Shown: positions 1 to 8,814 of the stretch, in pieces
How the letters are laid out: every line of letters begins with the position of its first letter
Position numbering within the stretch: the first letter of the stretch is position 1
NCBI GenBank assembly: GCA_031258255.1
Contig: JAIRNC010000058.1
Coordinates: 1 to 47,101 of the forward strand
From: Synergistaceae bacterium
GTDB taxonomy: Bacteria; Synergistota; Synergistia; Synergistales; Synergistaceae
Length of the DNA: 47,101 nt
Direction of reading: 5' to 3'
The notes under the pieces: generated by a model
Told to the model about the DNA's origin: nothing
Seen by the model: the letters and a program-made list of their open reading frames with translations, nothing else
Databases searched by the model: none
Translations under genes and position numbers: made by a program

Positions 1-360
1 TGGCCGGTGCTGCTCAACACCAGTTCGGGAGTGAAAAACGTCGATCCCATACTCATTCGCTCGGCGAAGTCGATGGGCGCTTCCAGGCTGTTCATCTTCG
101 TGAAGATAATCCTCCCCGCCGCGGCTCCGGAGATTTTCACCGGCATACGCCTCGGAGGCTCCTGCTGCGTCATGGCCGTGGTCGCCGCGGAGATGATCGG
201 CGCGTCGTCGGGACTGGGGTATCTGGTGCTCTATTCGGAGGAGACCTTCAACGTTCCCGAGATGTACGGGGGAATCGTCGGGCTCGCCATATTGGGCATA
301 GGGCTGAACTGGATACTGTACAGGGCGGAGAAATTCTTCACGTCGTGGAAAGAGGCGTAG
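1..360 (+). CDS. ABC transporter permease, SsuC/TauC-like (3' part, truncated by window start)
   Basis: Frame is open from base 1; motif 'KSMGASRLFIFVKIILPAAAPEIFTGIRLG' is typical of the nitrate/sulfonate/taurine permease EAA loop. Confidence 0.85.
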   Translation, partial: WPVLLNTSSGVKNVDPILIRSAKSMGASRLFIFVKIILPAAAPEIFTGIRLGGSCCVMAVVAAEMIGASSGLGYLVLYSEETFNVPEMYGGIVGLAILGIGLNWILYRAEKFFTSWKEA

Positions 361-363
361 GCC

Positions 364-2505
364 ATGTCCGAGGGGAGGGCTCTGAAACATAAAATCACGG
401 CGGAAGCGGGGCGTCTGGGTCTCAGCCTGCTCGGGTTCGCGAGCGTGGGGCGCTGGAAAGAAGGGTCGGACGCTATGCCGGCGCTGCCGGGTTCTCCCGC
501 GCCGTCCGAGCCGAGGGAAAATTATTTCCCCGGCAATATCTGGCCCTGGAGCAGGACCGTCATCACCGGGGGCGTGCCGATATTCCTGTCGATGGGGGAG
601 ACCACCCCGTCCAATTTTTACTCCGAGCTTTACAACACTACAAACCGTATCCTCGACGAAGCCGCGTATCGTCTGGCGAACGTGTTGTTTTCCCTCGGCT
701 TCAGGGCGCATTTTTTCCCCCGCGACGGCTACGGCGAGATAGGGGCTCTGGTCGAAAAACCCGAGGCGGCTTTCTCCCAGGTATTGGCGGGCAAATACGC
801 AGGGCTCGGGACGATCGGGGCTAATCACTGCCTGCTCACGCCCGAGTTCGGCCCCAGGGTGCGTCTGGTGTCGGTCGTCACTGACGCTGTCCTCTCCCCA
901 GACCCCATGATTGAGGGGGACCTCTGCTCGGGATGCGGCAAATGCGCGGCGGCGTGCCCAATCGGCGCTTTTACCGGGCGGCGGGATATGCGCATAGCGG
1001 ACATGGAACGATATAAATGCGCGAAGTATCATCGGTTTCTGCGCGACGAAATGCGCTATCCCTGCGGCGTTTGCGTCATGTCCTGCCCCGTGGGGAACGA
1101 CAGGAAAATTTTTAGCGGAGTGGCCGTATCGGAGACGGGGCTGTATCATCTGCAGAATTACGGTTCGCGTGAGAGAAACGCGACCGAATTTTATCTCAAG
1201 AGGAGGAGATTCATAATGGAAAACAGAAATTACAAATTCGAAACGATTCAGGTGCACGCCGGACAGGAAAAACCGGATCCCGCGACCGACGCGCGGGCGG
1301 TGCCGATTTACCAGACCACGTCGTACGTGTTTCCGACATCGAAATCCGCCGCTGACCGTTTCGCGCTCACGGAGGTCGGCAATATCTACACCAGGATAAT
1401 GAACCCGACATGGGCCGTCTTCGAGCAACGCATGGCGGCGCTGGAGAAGGGCGTAGCCGCACTTGCGACCGCGTCGGGCGCCGCTGCGGTCACTTACGCG
1501 ATACAGAACATCACGAAGAGCGGAGACCATATAGTCACCGACAACCAGCTCTACGGCGGAACCTACAATCTGTTCGCCAACACGTTCAGGGATATGGGAG
1601 TCGATGTGACCTTCATCGACGGCAGCGACCCGACGCTGTTCGAGCACGCCATAAAGCCGAACACGAAGGCGCTCTTCTTCGAGACCATAGGAAACCCGAA
1701 CGCGAGCATCGTCGACATCGAGGCGGTGGTCGCCATCGCCCACCGGCACGGCATCCCCGTCATAGTCGACAGCACATTTGCCACGCCCTACCTGCTGCGG
1801 CCGATAGAGTACGGGGTCGATATCGTGGTACATTCGGCCACCAAGTTCATCGGCGGGCACGGCACATCCATCGGCGGTGTCATCGTGGACGGCGGCAATT
1901 TCGACTGGGCGCAGAACGACAAATTTCCCGGCTTGAGCAGACCCAATCCCAGTTACCACGGCGTCGTCTTCACCGACGCGGTACAGAACCTGGCCTACAT
2001 CATAAAGGCGAGGACTACATTGCTTCGCGACACAGGCTCGTCTCTTTCGCCCTTCAACGCTTTTCTGTTCCTGCAGGGACTCGAAACCCTCTCGCTGCGC
2101 GTCGAAAGGCATGTCGAGAACACACTCAAAACGGTGGAGTGGCTCAAGAAACATCCCCAGGTGGAGCGGGTTAACCACCCGGCCCTGCCCGAGCACCGGG
2201 ATCACAGTCTTTATAAAAAGTATTTCCCGAAGGGCGGTGCCTCGATCTTCACCTTCGAAATCAAGGGAGATTCGGAAAAAGCCAAGCGTTTCACCGAGGA
2301 ACTCAATCTCTTCTCGCTTCTGGCAAACGTCGCCGACGTAAAATCCCTGGTCATCCACCCGGCGTCCACCACCCACTCGCAGATGAGCGAGAGCGAACTT
2401 CTGGCGGGCGGAATCAAGCCCAACACGGTGCGGCTTTCGATCGGCACTGAGCACATCGATGACATAATAGACGACCTGAAGCAGGGTTTCGAGGCCGTGA
2501 TGTAG
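364..2505 (+). CDS. Fusion ORF: QueG-like/4Fe-4S dicluster ferredoxin protein (N-term) + O-acetylhomoserine sulfhydrylase (C-term)
   Basis: N-part has CSGCGKCAAACPIG and CGVCVMSCPVG; C-part has the Cys/Met PLP motif 'HSATKFIGGHGTSIGG' and MetY-like length. In-frame ATG at 1216 is preceded by AGGAGGAG. Confidence 0.85.
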   Translation: MSEGRALKHKITAEAGRLGLSLLGFASVGRWKEGSDAMPALPGSPAPSEPRENYFPGNIWPWSRTVITGGVPIFLSMGETTPSNFYSELYNTTNRILDEAAYRLANVLFSLGFRAHFFPRDGYGEIGALVEKPEAAFSQVLAGKYAGLGTIGANHCLLTPEFGPRVRLVSVVTDAVLSPDPMIEGDLCSGCGKCAAACPIGAFTGRRDMRIADMERYKCAKYHRFLRDEMRYPCGVCVMSCPVGNDRKIFSGVAVSETGLYHLQNYGSRERNATEFYLKRRRFIMENRNYKFETIQVHAGQEKPDPATDARAVPIYQTTSYVFPTSKSAADRFALTEVGNIYTRIMNPTWAVFEQRMAALEKGVAALATASGAAAVTYAIQNITKSGDHIVTDNQLYGGTYNLFANTFRDMGVDVTFIDGSDPTLFEHAIKPNTKALFFETIGNPNASIVDIEAVVAIAHRHGIPVIVDSTFATPYLLRPIEYGVDIVVHSATKFIGGHGTSIGGVIVDGGNFDWAQNDKFPGLSRPNPSYHGVVFTDAVQNLAYIIKARTTLLRDTGSSLSPFNAFLFLQGLETLSLRVERHVENTLKTVEWLKKHPQVERVNHPALPEHRDHSLYKKYFPKGGASIFTFEIKGDSEKAKRFTEELNLFSLLANVADVKSLVIHPASTTHSQMSESELLAGGIKPNTVRLSIGTEHIDDIIDDLKQGFEAVM
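1216..2505 (+). CDS. metY: O-acetylhomoserine aminocarboxypropyltransferase (alternative internal start)
   Basis: Perfect Shine-Dalgarno AGGAGGAG (1201-1208) upstream of in-frame ATG 1216; protein start 'MENRNYKFETIQVHAGQ' is typical of MetY. Confidence 0.75.
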   Translation: MENRNYKFETIQVHAGQEKPDPATDARAVPIYQTTSYVFPTSKSAADRFALTEVGNIYTRIMNPTWAVFEQRMAALEKGVAALATASGAAAVTYAIQNITKSGDHIVTDNQLYGGTYNLFANTFRDMGVDVTFIDGSDPTLFEHAIKPNTKALFFETIGNPNASIVDIEAVVAIAHRHGIPVIVDSTFATPYLLRPIEYGVDIVVHSATKFIGGHGTSIGGVIVDGGNFDWAQNDKFPGLSRPNPSYHGVVFTDAVQNLAYIIKARTTLLRDTGSSLSPFNAFLFLQGLETLSLRVERHVENTLKTVEWLKKHPQVERVNHPALPEHRDHSLYKKYFPKGGASIFTFEIKGDSEKAKRFTEELNLFSLLANVADVKSLVIHPASTTHSQMSESELLAGGIKPNTVRLSIGTEHIDDIIDDLKQGFEAVM

Positions 2506-2590
2506 GGACGAACCTATATGTTCGCCCGATTTTAGTTTGCGCGGGGGTTGATCTGATCAACGGGGCAGGCACGCAAGTCTGCCCCTGCCA
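2503..2590. repeat. Composite palindromic intergenic repeat (three adjacent hairpins)
   Basis: GGGaCGAAC..GTTCGcCC (2505-2527), GTTGATC-T-GATCAAC (2547-2561), GGGGCAG..CTGCCCC (2562-2585). Confidence 0.7.
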
Positions 2591-2704
2591 TGCAATTGTC
2601 CGCTTCCGCAACCGTATATGTGAATAAATCTGCGTTCTTATACCGTTTCGACTATCCGCTTGCTTCTTTCGTCCAATAAGGTGCATACACAGGCTTCTAT
2701 GAGC

Positions 2705-3502
2705 CTAAAGTATCGCTTTTACGCCGCTTTCGTCCGATAAAAAATCGCCGACGCCGAACGGCTGCGGCTCATATTTGCCGTGATAATCACTGCCGCCGGT
2801 TAAAAATAAACCGTGCCGATTCGCGTAATGCCGTATAGTTTCTCTGCATTCTTCGTCATGCGCGTGATGGTTGAGTTCAAGCCCGTCGAGACCGACTTTT
2901 ACAAGTTCCGGGATAAGCCGGAAATTACGCTGCTGTCCCGGATGAGCGAGTACGGCGAGTCCGCCGGCCGATTTTATCGCATATACCGCTTCAAAAACAT
3001 CTATGTACTCGACAGCAAAAGCGCAAATGCCGCCTCGCTTAAAAGTCTTCCGGTAGAAGTCGCCATACATATCAGACACTTGTCCGGTCGCGACGAGCCA
3101 ATCTATGATGTGCTGTTTATACAGATATTTCCCGCCGGCTCTCGCGAGTTTCTCCATATCGATCTGAAACCCGGCTTGAATCAATATCTCCGCTTGTTTC
3201 TCGGAATTTTTATCGCGGGCTTCCAAAAACGGTTGGGTGAGAGCGGTGACAATATCATGATTTTGAATGTTATAACCCAAAATATGCGCTCGAGTATTTG
3301 TTTTACGGTGACAGGCGGATATTTCTATGCCGCCGATGACCCGGATGCCCGCGTCGGTGGGAATTCGCTCTATATGTGACAATGTATCGTGATCCGTAAC
3401 GGCAATGCCGTCGAGCCCTTTTCCCTTTGCCATAAGGATTATTTTTTCGATACTTTCACTGCCGTCCGAAAATGTCGAGTGAATGTGCAAGTCGGCTTTC
3501 AC
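2705..3502 (-). CDS. PHP-domain phosphoesterase, probable PhnPP-type cyclic ribose phosphate phosphodiesterase
   Basis: KADLHIHSTFSDGS, TDHDT, GGIEIS, LAHPGQ, GGSDYHG PHP motifs; GTG start at 3502 overlaps phnL stop; phn operon context. Confidence 0.8.
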   Translation of the reverse strand: MKADLHIHSTFSDGSESIEKIILMAKGKGLDGIAVTDHDTLSHIERIPTDAGIRVIGGIEISACHRKTNTRAHILGYNIQNHDIVTALTQPFLEARDKNSEKQAEILIQAGFQIDMEKLARAGGKYLYKQHIIDWLVATGQVSDMYGDFYRKTFKRGGICAFAVEYIDVFEAVYAIKSAGGLAVLAHPGQQRNFRLIPELVKVGLDGLELNHHAHDEECRETIRHYANRHGLFLTGGSDYHGKYEPQPFGVGDFLSDESGVKAIL

Positions 3503-4194
3503 GATACGATCGCTCCCTCGGAAATATTGAAAATTTTGTCGCACACGCCTTTCATAAACTCGATGTCGTGAAAAATGCCGATCATGCCGGTATCCTTGCC
3601 CTTGAGATTTCGGAGCATATCCCTTACGAGGATTTTTGTCCTGCCGTCAAGAGACGCCGTGGGTTCGTCCAGCATGAGCAGGCGCGGTCTTTTGACCATA
3701 GCGTGGGCCAGGTTCAGCCTGAGCCGCTCGCCGCCTGAGAAAGTGGCCGGGTATATGTCCCACAGGTTCTCCGGCAAGCGGAAGTACGCGAGCATTTCCT
3801 TCGCGTCGGTTTCCGCGCTCCCGGCATCCATTCCCATGTCGGTCAGAGCGTTCATCACATGCTCTTTGGCCGTCGTCCGCGGCATTACATTCAAAAACTG
3901 CGACACATAGCCGATTTCGTGGCGGCGCAGATAGAGAATTTCCCGCTCGGCGGCCGCGGCCAGATCGATCCTGCCAAACGCTTCGCTATTGTATATTATC
4001 TCTCCCCGCGTGGGAAGATAACTGCGGTAGATGCATTTCAATATCGTCGATTTGCCCGCGCCGGAGAGCCCGGCGATGCCGATAAATTCTCCGTGTTCGA
4101 GTTTCAGGCTGATATTCCGGCAGGATTTTATCTCGCGTCCCGGATTATGCAGATAGAAATTTTTGGCGAGATTCGCGATGCATAAAATTTCCAT
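3499..4194 (-). CDS. phnL: C-P lyase ABC-type protein PhnL
   Basis: Walker A GLSGAGKST, signature FSGGERLRLNLAHA, context. Confidence 0.9.
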   Translation of the reverse strand: MEILCIANLAKNFYLHNPGREIKSCRNISLKLEHGEFIGIAGLSGAGKSTILKCIYRSYLPTRGEIIYNSEAFGRIDLAAAAEREILYLRRHEIGYVSQFLNVMPRTTAKEHVMNALTDMGMDAGSAETDAKEMLAYFRLPENLWDIYPATFSGGERLRLNLAHAMVKRPRLLMLDEPTASLDGRTKILVRDMLRNLKGKDTGMIGIFHDIEFMKGVCDKIFNISEGAIVS

Positions 4195-4196
4195 CT

Positions 4197-5375
4197 TTAC
4201 CTCCGGTATTCTATACGCGAGGTCGGATTGCCGTCCACAAACACATGAGTGATGACCGGATAACCGTCCAGCAGATCCACGATCAGCAGATCCGCTTTTT
4301 TCCCGGGCTCCAGCGAGCCGTAATCCTTATCCGTCCTCATGGCTCTCGCAGGGTTCAACGTCGCCTTGTTCACCATTCGCGGCAGTGAGACCCCGTATTT
4401 ATCGTGCATGTGAAATATACTGTGCAAAATCGCGGCAGGGTAATAATCCGAGCAGATTATGTCGGCCGAACCATCCAACACAGCCTCCGACGCCGACAAA
4501 TTGCCCGCGTGGGAACTGCCCCTCAAAATGTTCGCCGAACCCACGACCGTGTAAAAACCGTGCGATTTCGCGGATTTTGCGGCATCCAGCGTAACGGGGA
4601 ACTCGCTGACATCCACTCCGATGTCTTTGTTCATCGCGAGTTTTTTTTCCGTGTCGTCGTCATGCGAGGCCACCGCGATTCCACGTGCGTGTGCCCTCGC
4701 CGCAAGTTCTTTAAGCTGTTCGAAGGACAGGGTATCTTTATTTTTGTGATAATCCACGACTCCGTCAAAGCCGAGGGTTTCGATTTCCCTGCCGTTATAA
4801 CCGGAGATTGTATCGTGGTATATCGCCAAATCCCTGTATTGTCCCTGGCCGGGCGTATGGTCCATGAACGATATCAAGTGCGCCTTCCCCTGATCGATCA
4901 TAGCGCCGGCGATATCGAAAGCCTCCAGATTGTCGATCTCGATACGCAGATGGAGCCTGTGATGAATCAGATGGTTGCGCGAATAAATATCCGATATCAA
5001 ATCGGCTATTTTTTGCACATCCTCTTTTAACGACAACGGACATTTCCCAAAAAACTCGTCCCTGTACAAAGACAAAGAATGGTACATGGTGGTAATCCCG
5101 GCGCTCAGCAAATCGCGTTCGCATACTTTCAGCGCGAACTCGAAATCCATTTGAGATGTAGGACGCGGCTGTATGTATTGTTCGATTTTATCCGAGTGGA
5201 CATCGATCAGTCCCGGCATGACATAACACCCGTGAGCGTCGATAACCCTTTCGACGTCATACGCGCCGCCAAGGCTGTCTTGAAATCCGAAAATCCTGTC
5301 GTCCTCCAAAAGCAATACTTTCCCCTCGATTACATGATTGGGCGTCACTATCTTCCCGTTTTCTATCACGATCAA
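4197..5375 (-). CDS. phnM: alpha-D-ribose 1-methylphosphonate 5-triphosphate diphosphatase
   Basis: Amidohydrolase fold with 'VMPGLIDVHSDKIEQYIQPRP' and 'SHDDDTEKK', characteristic of PhnM. Confidence 0.93.
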   Translation of the reverse strand: MIVIENGKIVTPNHVIEGKVLLLEDDRIFGFQDSLGGAYDVERVIDAHGCYVMPGLIDVHSDKIEQYIQPRPTSQMDFEFALKVCERDLLSAGITTMYHSLSLYRDEFFGKCPLSLKEDVQKIADLISDIYSRNHLIHHRLHLRIEIDNLEAFDIAGAMIDQGKAHLISFMDHTPGQGQYRDLAIYHDTISGYNGREIETLGFDGVVDYHKNKDTLSFEQLKELAARAHARGIAVASHDDDTEKKLAMNKDIGVDVSEFPVTLDAAKSAKSHGFYTVVGSANILRGSSHAGNLSASEAVLDGSADIICSDYYPAAILHSIFHMHDKYGVSLPRMVNKATLNPARAMRTDKDYGSLEPGKKADLLIVDLLDGYPVITHVFVDGNPTSRIEYRR

Positions 5376-5387
5376 TTTATTTTCCCC

Positions 5388-7178
5388 CTAAATCAGCGAA
5401 TGCACAAGCTGTTGCGTGTAGGCGTGCTGAGGGTCTTCGAGTATTTGATCCGTCAGCCCGCTCTCCACGATTTTCCCGTCCAGCATGACGACGGTTCTGT
5501 CGGCCAGCATGCGAATGACCGCGAGGTCGTGGGATACGAGCAGGATGGATATGCCGTACATCGATTTGATTTTTCGTATCAAGTCGAGCACTTTCGCCTG
5601 TACGGACAGGTCGAGCCCCGTGGTCACCTCGTCGAGCAGCAGCAACGCGGGGTTGTTGGCAAGGGCTTTTGAAATCTGAACGCGCTGCTGCATGCCGCCC
5701 GAAAAATTTTTGGGCGCCTCGCTCATGCGGGATGTCATAATCTCCACGGCTTCCAGAAGTTCGGCGGCGCGTTCGGTCATTTGCCCGGCGTTCCTGCTGC
5801 CGGCGGCGATGATCTTTTCCGCGATGTTGGACGCGGCCGAATAATCCATGCGCAGCCCTAAAACCGGATTTTGATAGACCATGCCCATGATTTTGTTTTT
5901 AATCATGCGTCGCTCGGCAGCGCTCGTGTCCCATATATTTTTTTGTCCGTCTTTATAATCGCGCAATACGGCGCTGCCGGAGGTCGGAACAAAATCAAAA
6001 TACAGCGACCTCATCAGCGTCGTCTTTCCCGAACCGCTCTCGCCCACGATTCCCAGCACTTCGCCGGGATAGACGTCGAGGGATATGTCGTTTGCCGCCC
6101 AGACGGTTTTACAGACCGCGCAACGGTTCTTCTCAAGGTTCTCCTGACATGCGGGACAGCCTTCTCCATAACGGACGATCAGGTTTTTGACCGACAGTAC
6201 CGGTTCTCGAACCTCGGGGCTCCGCCCCGAACCCCGCAAGGGGACTCGTCCCCTTGACCCCTTTTTATAAGAGGGTGCGGGGAGCTTGCTCCCTGCCGGG
6301 TTCGGGCAGCGCCCGAGGTTTTGATCCTGTGGTTTGGGGCGGCTTCTGACCTCCCGGCAATACGAGGTGTCGGAACATTGATAAACCTTTTCGCCGGTTT
6401 GAGCGTCGAATATTTCGTCGAGGAACGTATTTTCGCTTCCGCACAAGCGGCATCGCCTGCCCGCGAAACTTTCCCGCTCGAAGGGCACGTCGTCGAAGGC
6501 GAGGGAGACGACCCGGGTATATGGGGGAATGGCGTAAATCTTTTTTTCGCGCCCTGCGCCGAACAGATAAAGACATTCCGCCCCGTGCAGTTTGGGGTTG
6601 TCGAACTTGGGGATGGGGCTCGGGTTCATAATATACCGCCCTTCGACCATGCAGGGGTATTCGGACGCAACGGTCACCTTTTTATATTTTACGAGGCTCT
6701 CGTAAAGCTGAAGCCATATCGGGGCGTAATCACATTCCGCGTGCATTTGTTTCGTAACTTCCTCACGGGCTTCGACGATGCGCAGCGGTTCTGGAATGGG
6801 AACCTGAAGCACGAGAATCTGCCGGTTCGACAAGGGTATTTCCGGTATTCTGTGCCGGGTTTGGATCAATGTTGCCTCCCGGGTATCGGCAGTGGTTCTG
6901 ACATCCGTGCAAAGGCCGACAAACTTCTTGATGTTGACTGCATTCACGCTTTCGTCGCTGCCCTGGTCGATGACTTTGAGAACATCGTCCGGCCCTATCA
7001 GCGAAAGCGTCAGTTGAATGCCTCCCGTGCCCCAGCCCCGCACGATGGGAATCTCGCGGGAACCGAAAGGCACCTGATACCCCGGTATGGCAACCGCTTT
7101 GAGCACGGCACGGCGGATCTCCCTTTTGGAACCTTCATCGAGAAAGGCGAAATTATAATTTGCGTTCATTGCCGGCAA
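5388..7178 (-). CDS. phnJK: PhnJ-PhnK fusion: C-P lyase radical SAM subunit joined to the ABC-type subunit
   Basis: N-part aligns to PhnJ (YNFAFLDEGSKREIRRAVLKAVAIPGYQVPFGSRE..., CSDTSYC); C-part aligns to PhnK (LSVKNL...GEVLGIVGESGSGKTTL...FSGGMQQRVQISKAL); no stop between them. Confidence 0.93.
   Translation of the reverse strand: MPAMNANYNFAFLDEGSKREIRRAVLKAVAIPGYQVPFGSREIPIVRGWGTGGIQLTLSLIGPDDVLKVIDQGSDESVNAVNIKKFVGLCTDVRTTADTREATLIQTRHRIPEIPLSNRQILVLQVPIPEPLRIVEAREEVTKQMHAECDYAPIWLQLYESLVKYKKVTVASEYPCMVEGRYIMNPSPIPKFDNPKLHGAECLYLFGAGREKKIYAIPPYTRVVSLAFDDVPFERESFAGRRCRLCGSENTFLDEIFDAQTGEKVYQCSDTSYCREVRSRPKPQDQNLGRCPNPAGSKLPAPSYKKGSRGRVPLRGSGRSPEVREPVLSVKNLIVRYGEGCPACQENLEKNRCAVCKTVWAANDISLDVYPGEVLGIVGESGSGKTTLMRSLYFDFVPTSGSAVLRDYKDGQKNIWDTSAAERRMIKNKIMGMVYQNPVLGLRMDYSAASNIAEKIIAAGSRNAGQMTERAAELLEAVEIMTSRMSEAPKNFSGGMQQRVQISKALANNPALLLLDEVTTGLDLSVQAKVLDLIRKIKSMYGISILLVSHDLAVIRMLADRTVVMLDGKIVESGLTDQILEDPQHAYTQQLVHSLI
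6211..6319. repeat. 109-bp GC-rich palindromic element inserted in-frame between phnJ and phnK domains
   Basis: Outer inverted ends ACCTCGGGGC / GCCCGAGGT; inner hairpins CGGGGC-GCCCCG, CCCC-GCAA-GGGG, GGGGAC-GTCCCC, GGGAGC-GCTCCC, TCGGGC-GCCCGA. Confidence 0.8.
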
Positions 7179-8226
7179 CCCTCGTTTTTCTCACCGAATC
7201 CAGCTTTGACTGGAAGGTGACATAATGTGGCAACTTCAGGTGAGAGATAAATCCGTTCATCTCCAGGCTGTCACCGTGCGTCAGCACAAATTCCTCGTCC
7301 TGCGTCGGGTACGGGCCGCCGCTGTCCAATTCCCGGTCGATAACGGCCATTGAGATCGCTTTGTTTTCGTTTCTGCCGAATACCGCGCCATAGCCGACCG
7401 CGAGTTTCAGCCGATCTTTATCGTCCGCCGCGTTGAAACACTCCACTTCAGTGATCAGGATTTCGCCTATAAAAATGCTTTCATTTTCGTCCGGCAAATA
7501 AGAGACATAGAGTTCCACATAACCGCAGCGCAGCTCGCCCACCGTCGGATGCACCTGTCCGAATCCGCGCAGCGCGGAGTACGCGAGCCCCGAAATAAAG
7601 CCGGCGTCCGCGCGGGAGAGAGTTTGCAGGCGCGCGCTTCTGCCGGCCGGAAATTCCAGCATTTTCACCGTTACGTCACGGGGGCTCCGGTTGTCTTCAT
7701 CGAAGCTGTCGATAAGTCCCTCTTTTCTGAGTTCGTCGGACAAACGCGGACATGGCACGACCTCCTCCGGCGCTTGCGCCGAGAGGGCGGCGGTCATTCT
7801 CCGCCGCAGTTCGGCCGGGCTTTCCCCGTCCATGTCGAAATTGATCAGCCTGTGAGTGTAGTCATAAGTCGCGCCGAGAATCTGGCCGCCCGTTATATCC
7901 TTGAAAGCTGCGGAAATACGCCGCACAACCCGCATCGCCCCGGTATCAACCGTATCGGTGTAATAATTTCTCGTGAGGGTGGAGCGATAGGCCCGCAGCA
8001 AAAAAACCGCTTCTTCCAACGATCCTTCACACTGTTTGAGCGCAAGGGCGGCATATGTCTTGGAATATAGTCCGGCCTCGCTCATTATCCGATCCACGAG
8101 CAGCGACAGTTTGTTTTCGACCGCCTCGACCTCGACGTCTTTGTCCGTGCCGCTTCTGTAAAAATCGAGCAGCCGGATGCTCTCCCCGATGGCTTCCTTG
8201 CCCCCCGACACCGCGACGTAGGCCAT
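7153..8226 (-). CDS. phnI: C-P lyase core subunit PhnI
   Basis: 'MAYVAVSGGKEAI', 'HYVTFQSKLDSVRKTR' typical of PhnI; context. Confidence 0.93.
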   Translation of the reverse strand: MAYVAVSGGKEAIGESIRLLDFYRSGTDKDVEVEAVENKLSLLVDRIMSEAGLYSKTYAALALKQCEGSLEEAVFLLRAYRSTLTRNYYTDTVDTGAMRVVRRISAAFKDITGGQILGATYDYTHRLINFDMDGESPAELRRRMTAALSAQAPEEVVPCPRLSDELRKEGLIDSFDEDNRSPRDVTVKMLEFPAGRSARLQTLSRADAGFISGLAYSALRGFGQVHPTVGELRCGYVELYVSYLPDENESIFIGEILITEVECFNAADDKDRLKLAVGYGAVFGRNENKAISMAVIDRELDSGGPYPTQDEEFVLTHGDSLEMNGFISHLKLPHYVTFQSKLDSVRKTRVAGNERKL

Positions 8227-8814
8227 TTATTCCGCCTCCATCCGCGTCAGGCGGGGAATGGCGAAAAGTTCGCCGTTATCCGAGACAAATAACATGTCGA
8301 TCCCCCGCGGATATTCGTAATTCCGCGCGTCACGCGACATGACGGCGTATTCGACAGTACGCGTCGCATGAACCGCCGCATGGCCGTCTATGCCGGGCCC
8401 GGACAGTTTCATCCGGCAAGCGGGGGCGCCCCCGTTTCGAATTATCGCGGTCGCGCTTTTGTGCGGGGCGGAGAGGGTTCCGCATTTCATGTTTTCTATA
8501 ACGTTTTCAATATCGTCCGGGCAACTGACAAAGACGAAATCCGCCGATTCGATTTCGTCTTTCCTCGCGAGGGTCAATGACGCGATTTCGTCGGACAGCT
8601 CGTCCTCCCCGCAAGTGTTGAAACTGACCTCGTTGTCGAGCAGCGTCACCGCCACGGCCAAAAACGCGGGACGGCCGCCGGACAGTTTAGCCGCGTATTC
8701 GCTGATATCGACGATCCTTGCGGGATTCGACAGGGCGTCGAGGATGAGCCGGAACATCTTCTGGCTGTCAAATACCGCGTCAAAGCTGTGCTTTTTTGAA
8801 AGCGTTGAGATCAT
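8227..8814 (-). CDS. phnH: C-P lyase core subunit PhnH (start at MISTLSKKHSF preferred; ORF extends to 8841)
   Basis: 'MFRLILDALSNPARIVDI' motif; overlaps phnG end. Confidence 0.9.
   Translation of the reverse strand: MISTLSKKHSFDAVFDSQKMFRLILDALSNPARIVDISEYAAKLSGGRPAFLAVAVTLLDNEVSFNTCGEDELSDEIASLTLARKDEIESADFVFVSCPDDIENVIENMKCGTLSAPHKSATAIIRNGGAPACRMKLSGPGIDGHAAVHATRTVEYAVMSRDARNYEYPRGIDMLFVSDNGELFAIPRLTRMEAE

Noticed and set aside
1410-2174. 254-aa ORF overlapping metY in another frame
   Set aside because: Arg/His-rich shadow ORF typical of GC-rich genes; metY frame is clearly coding.
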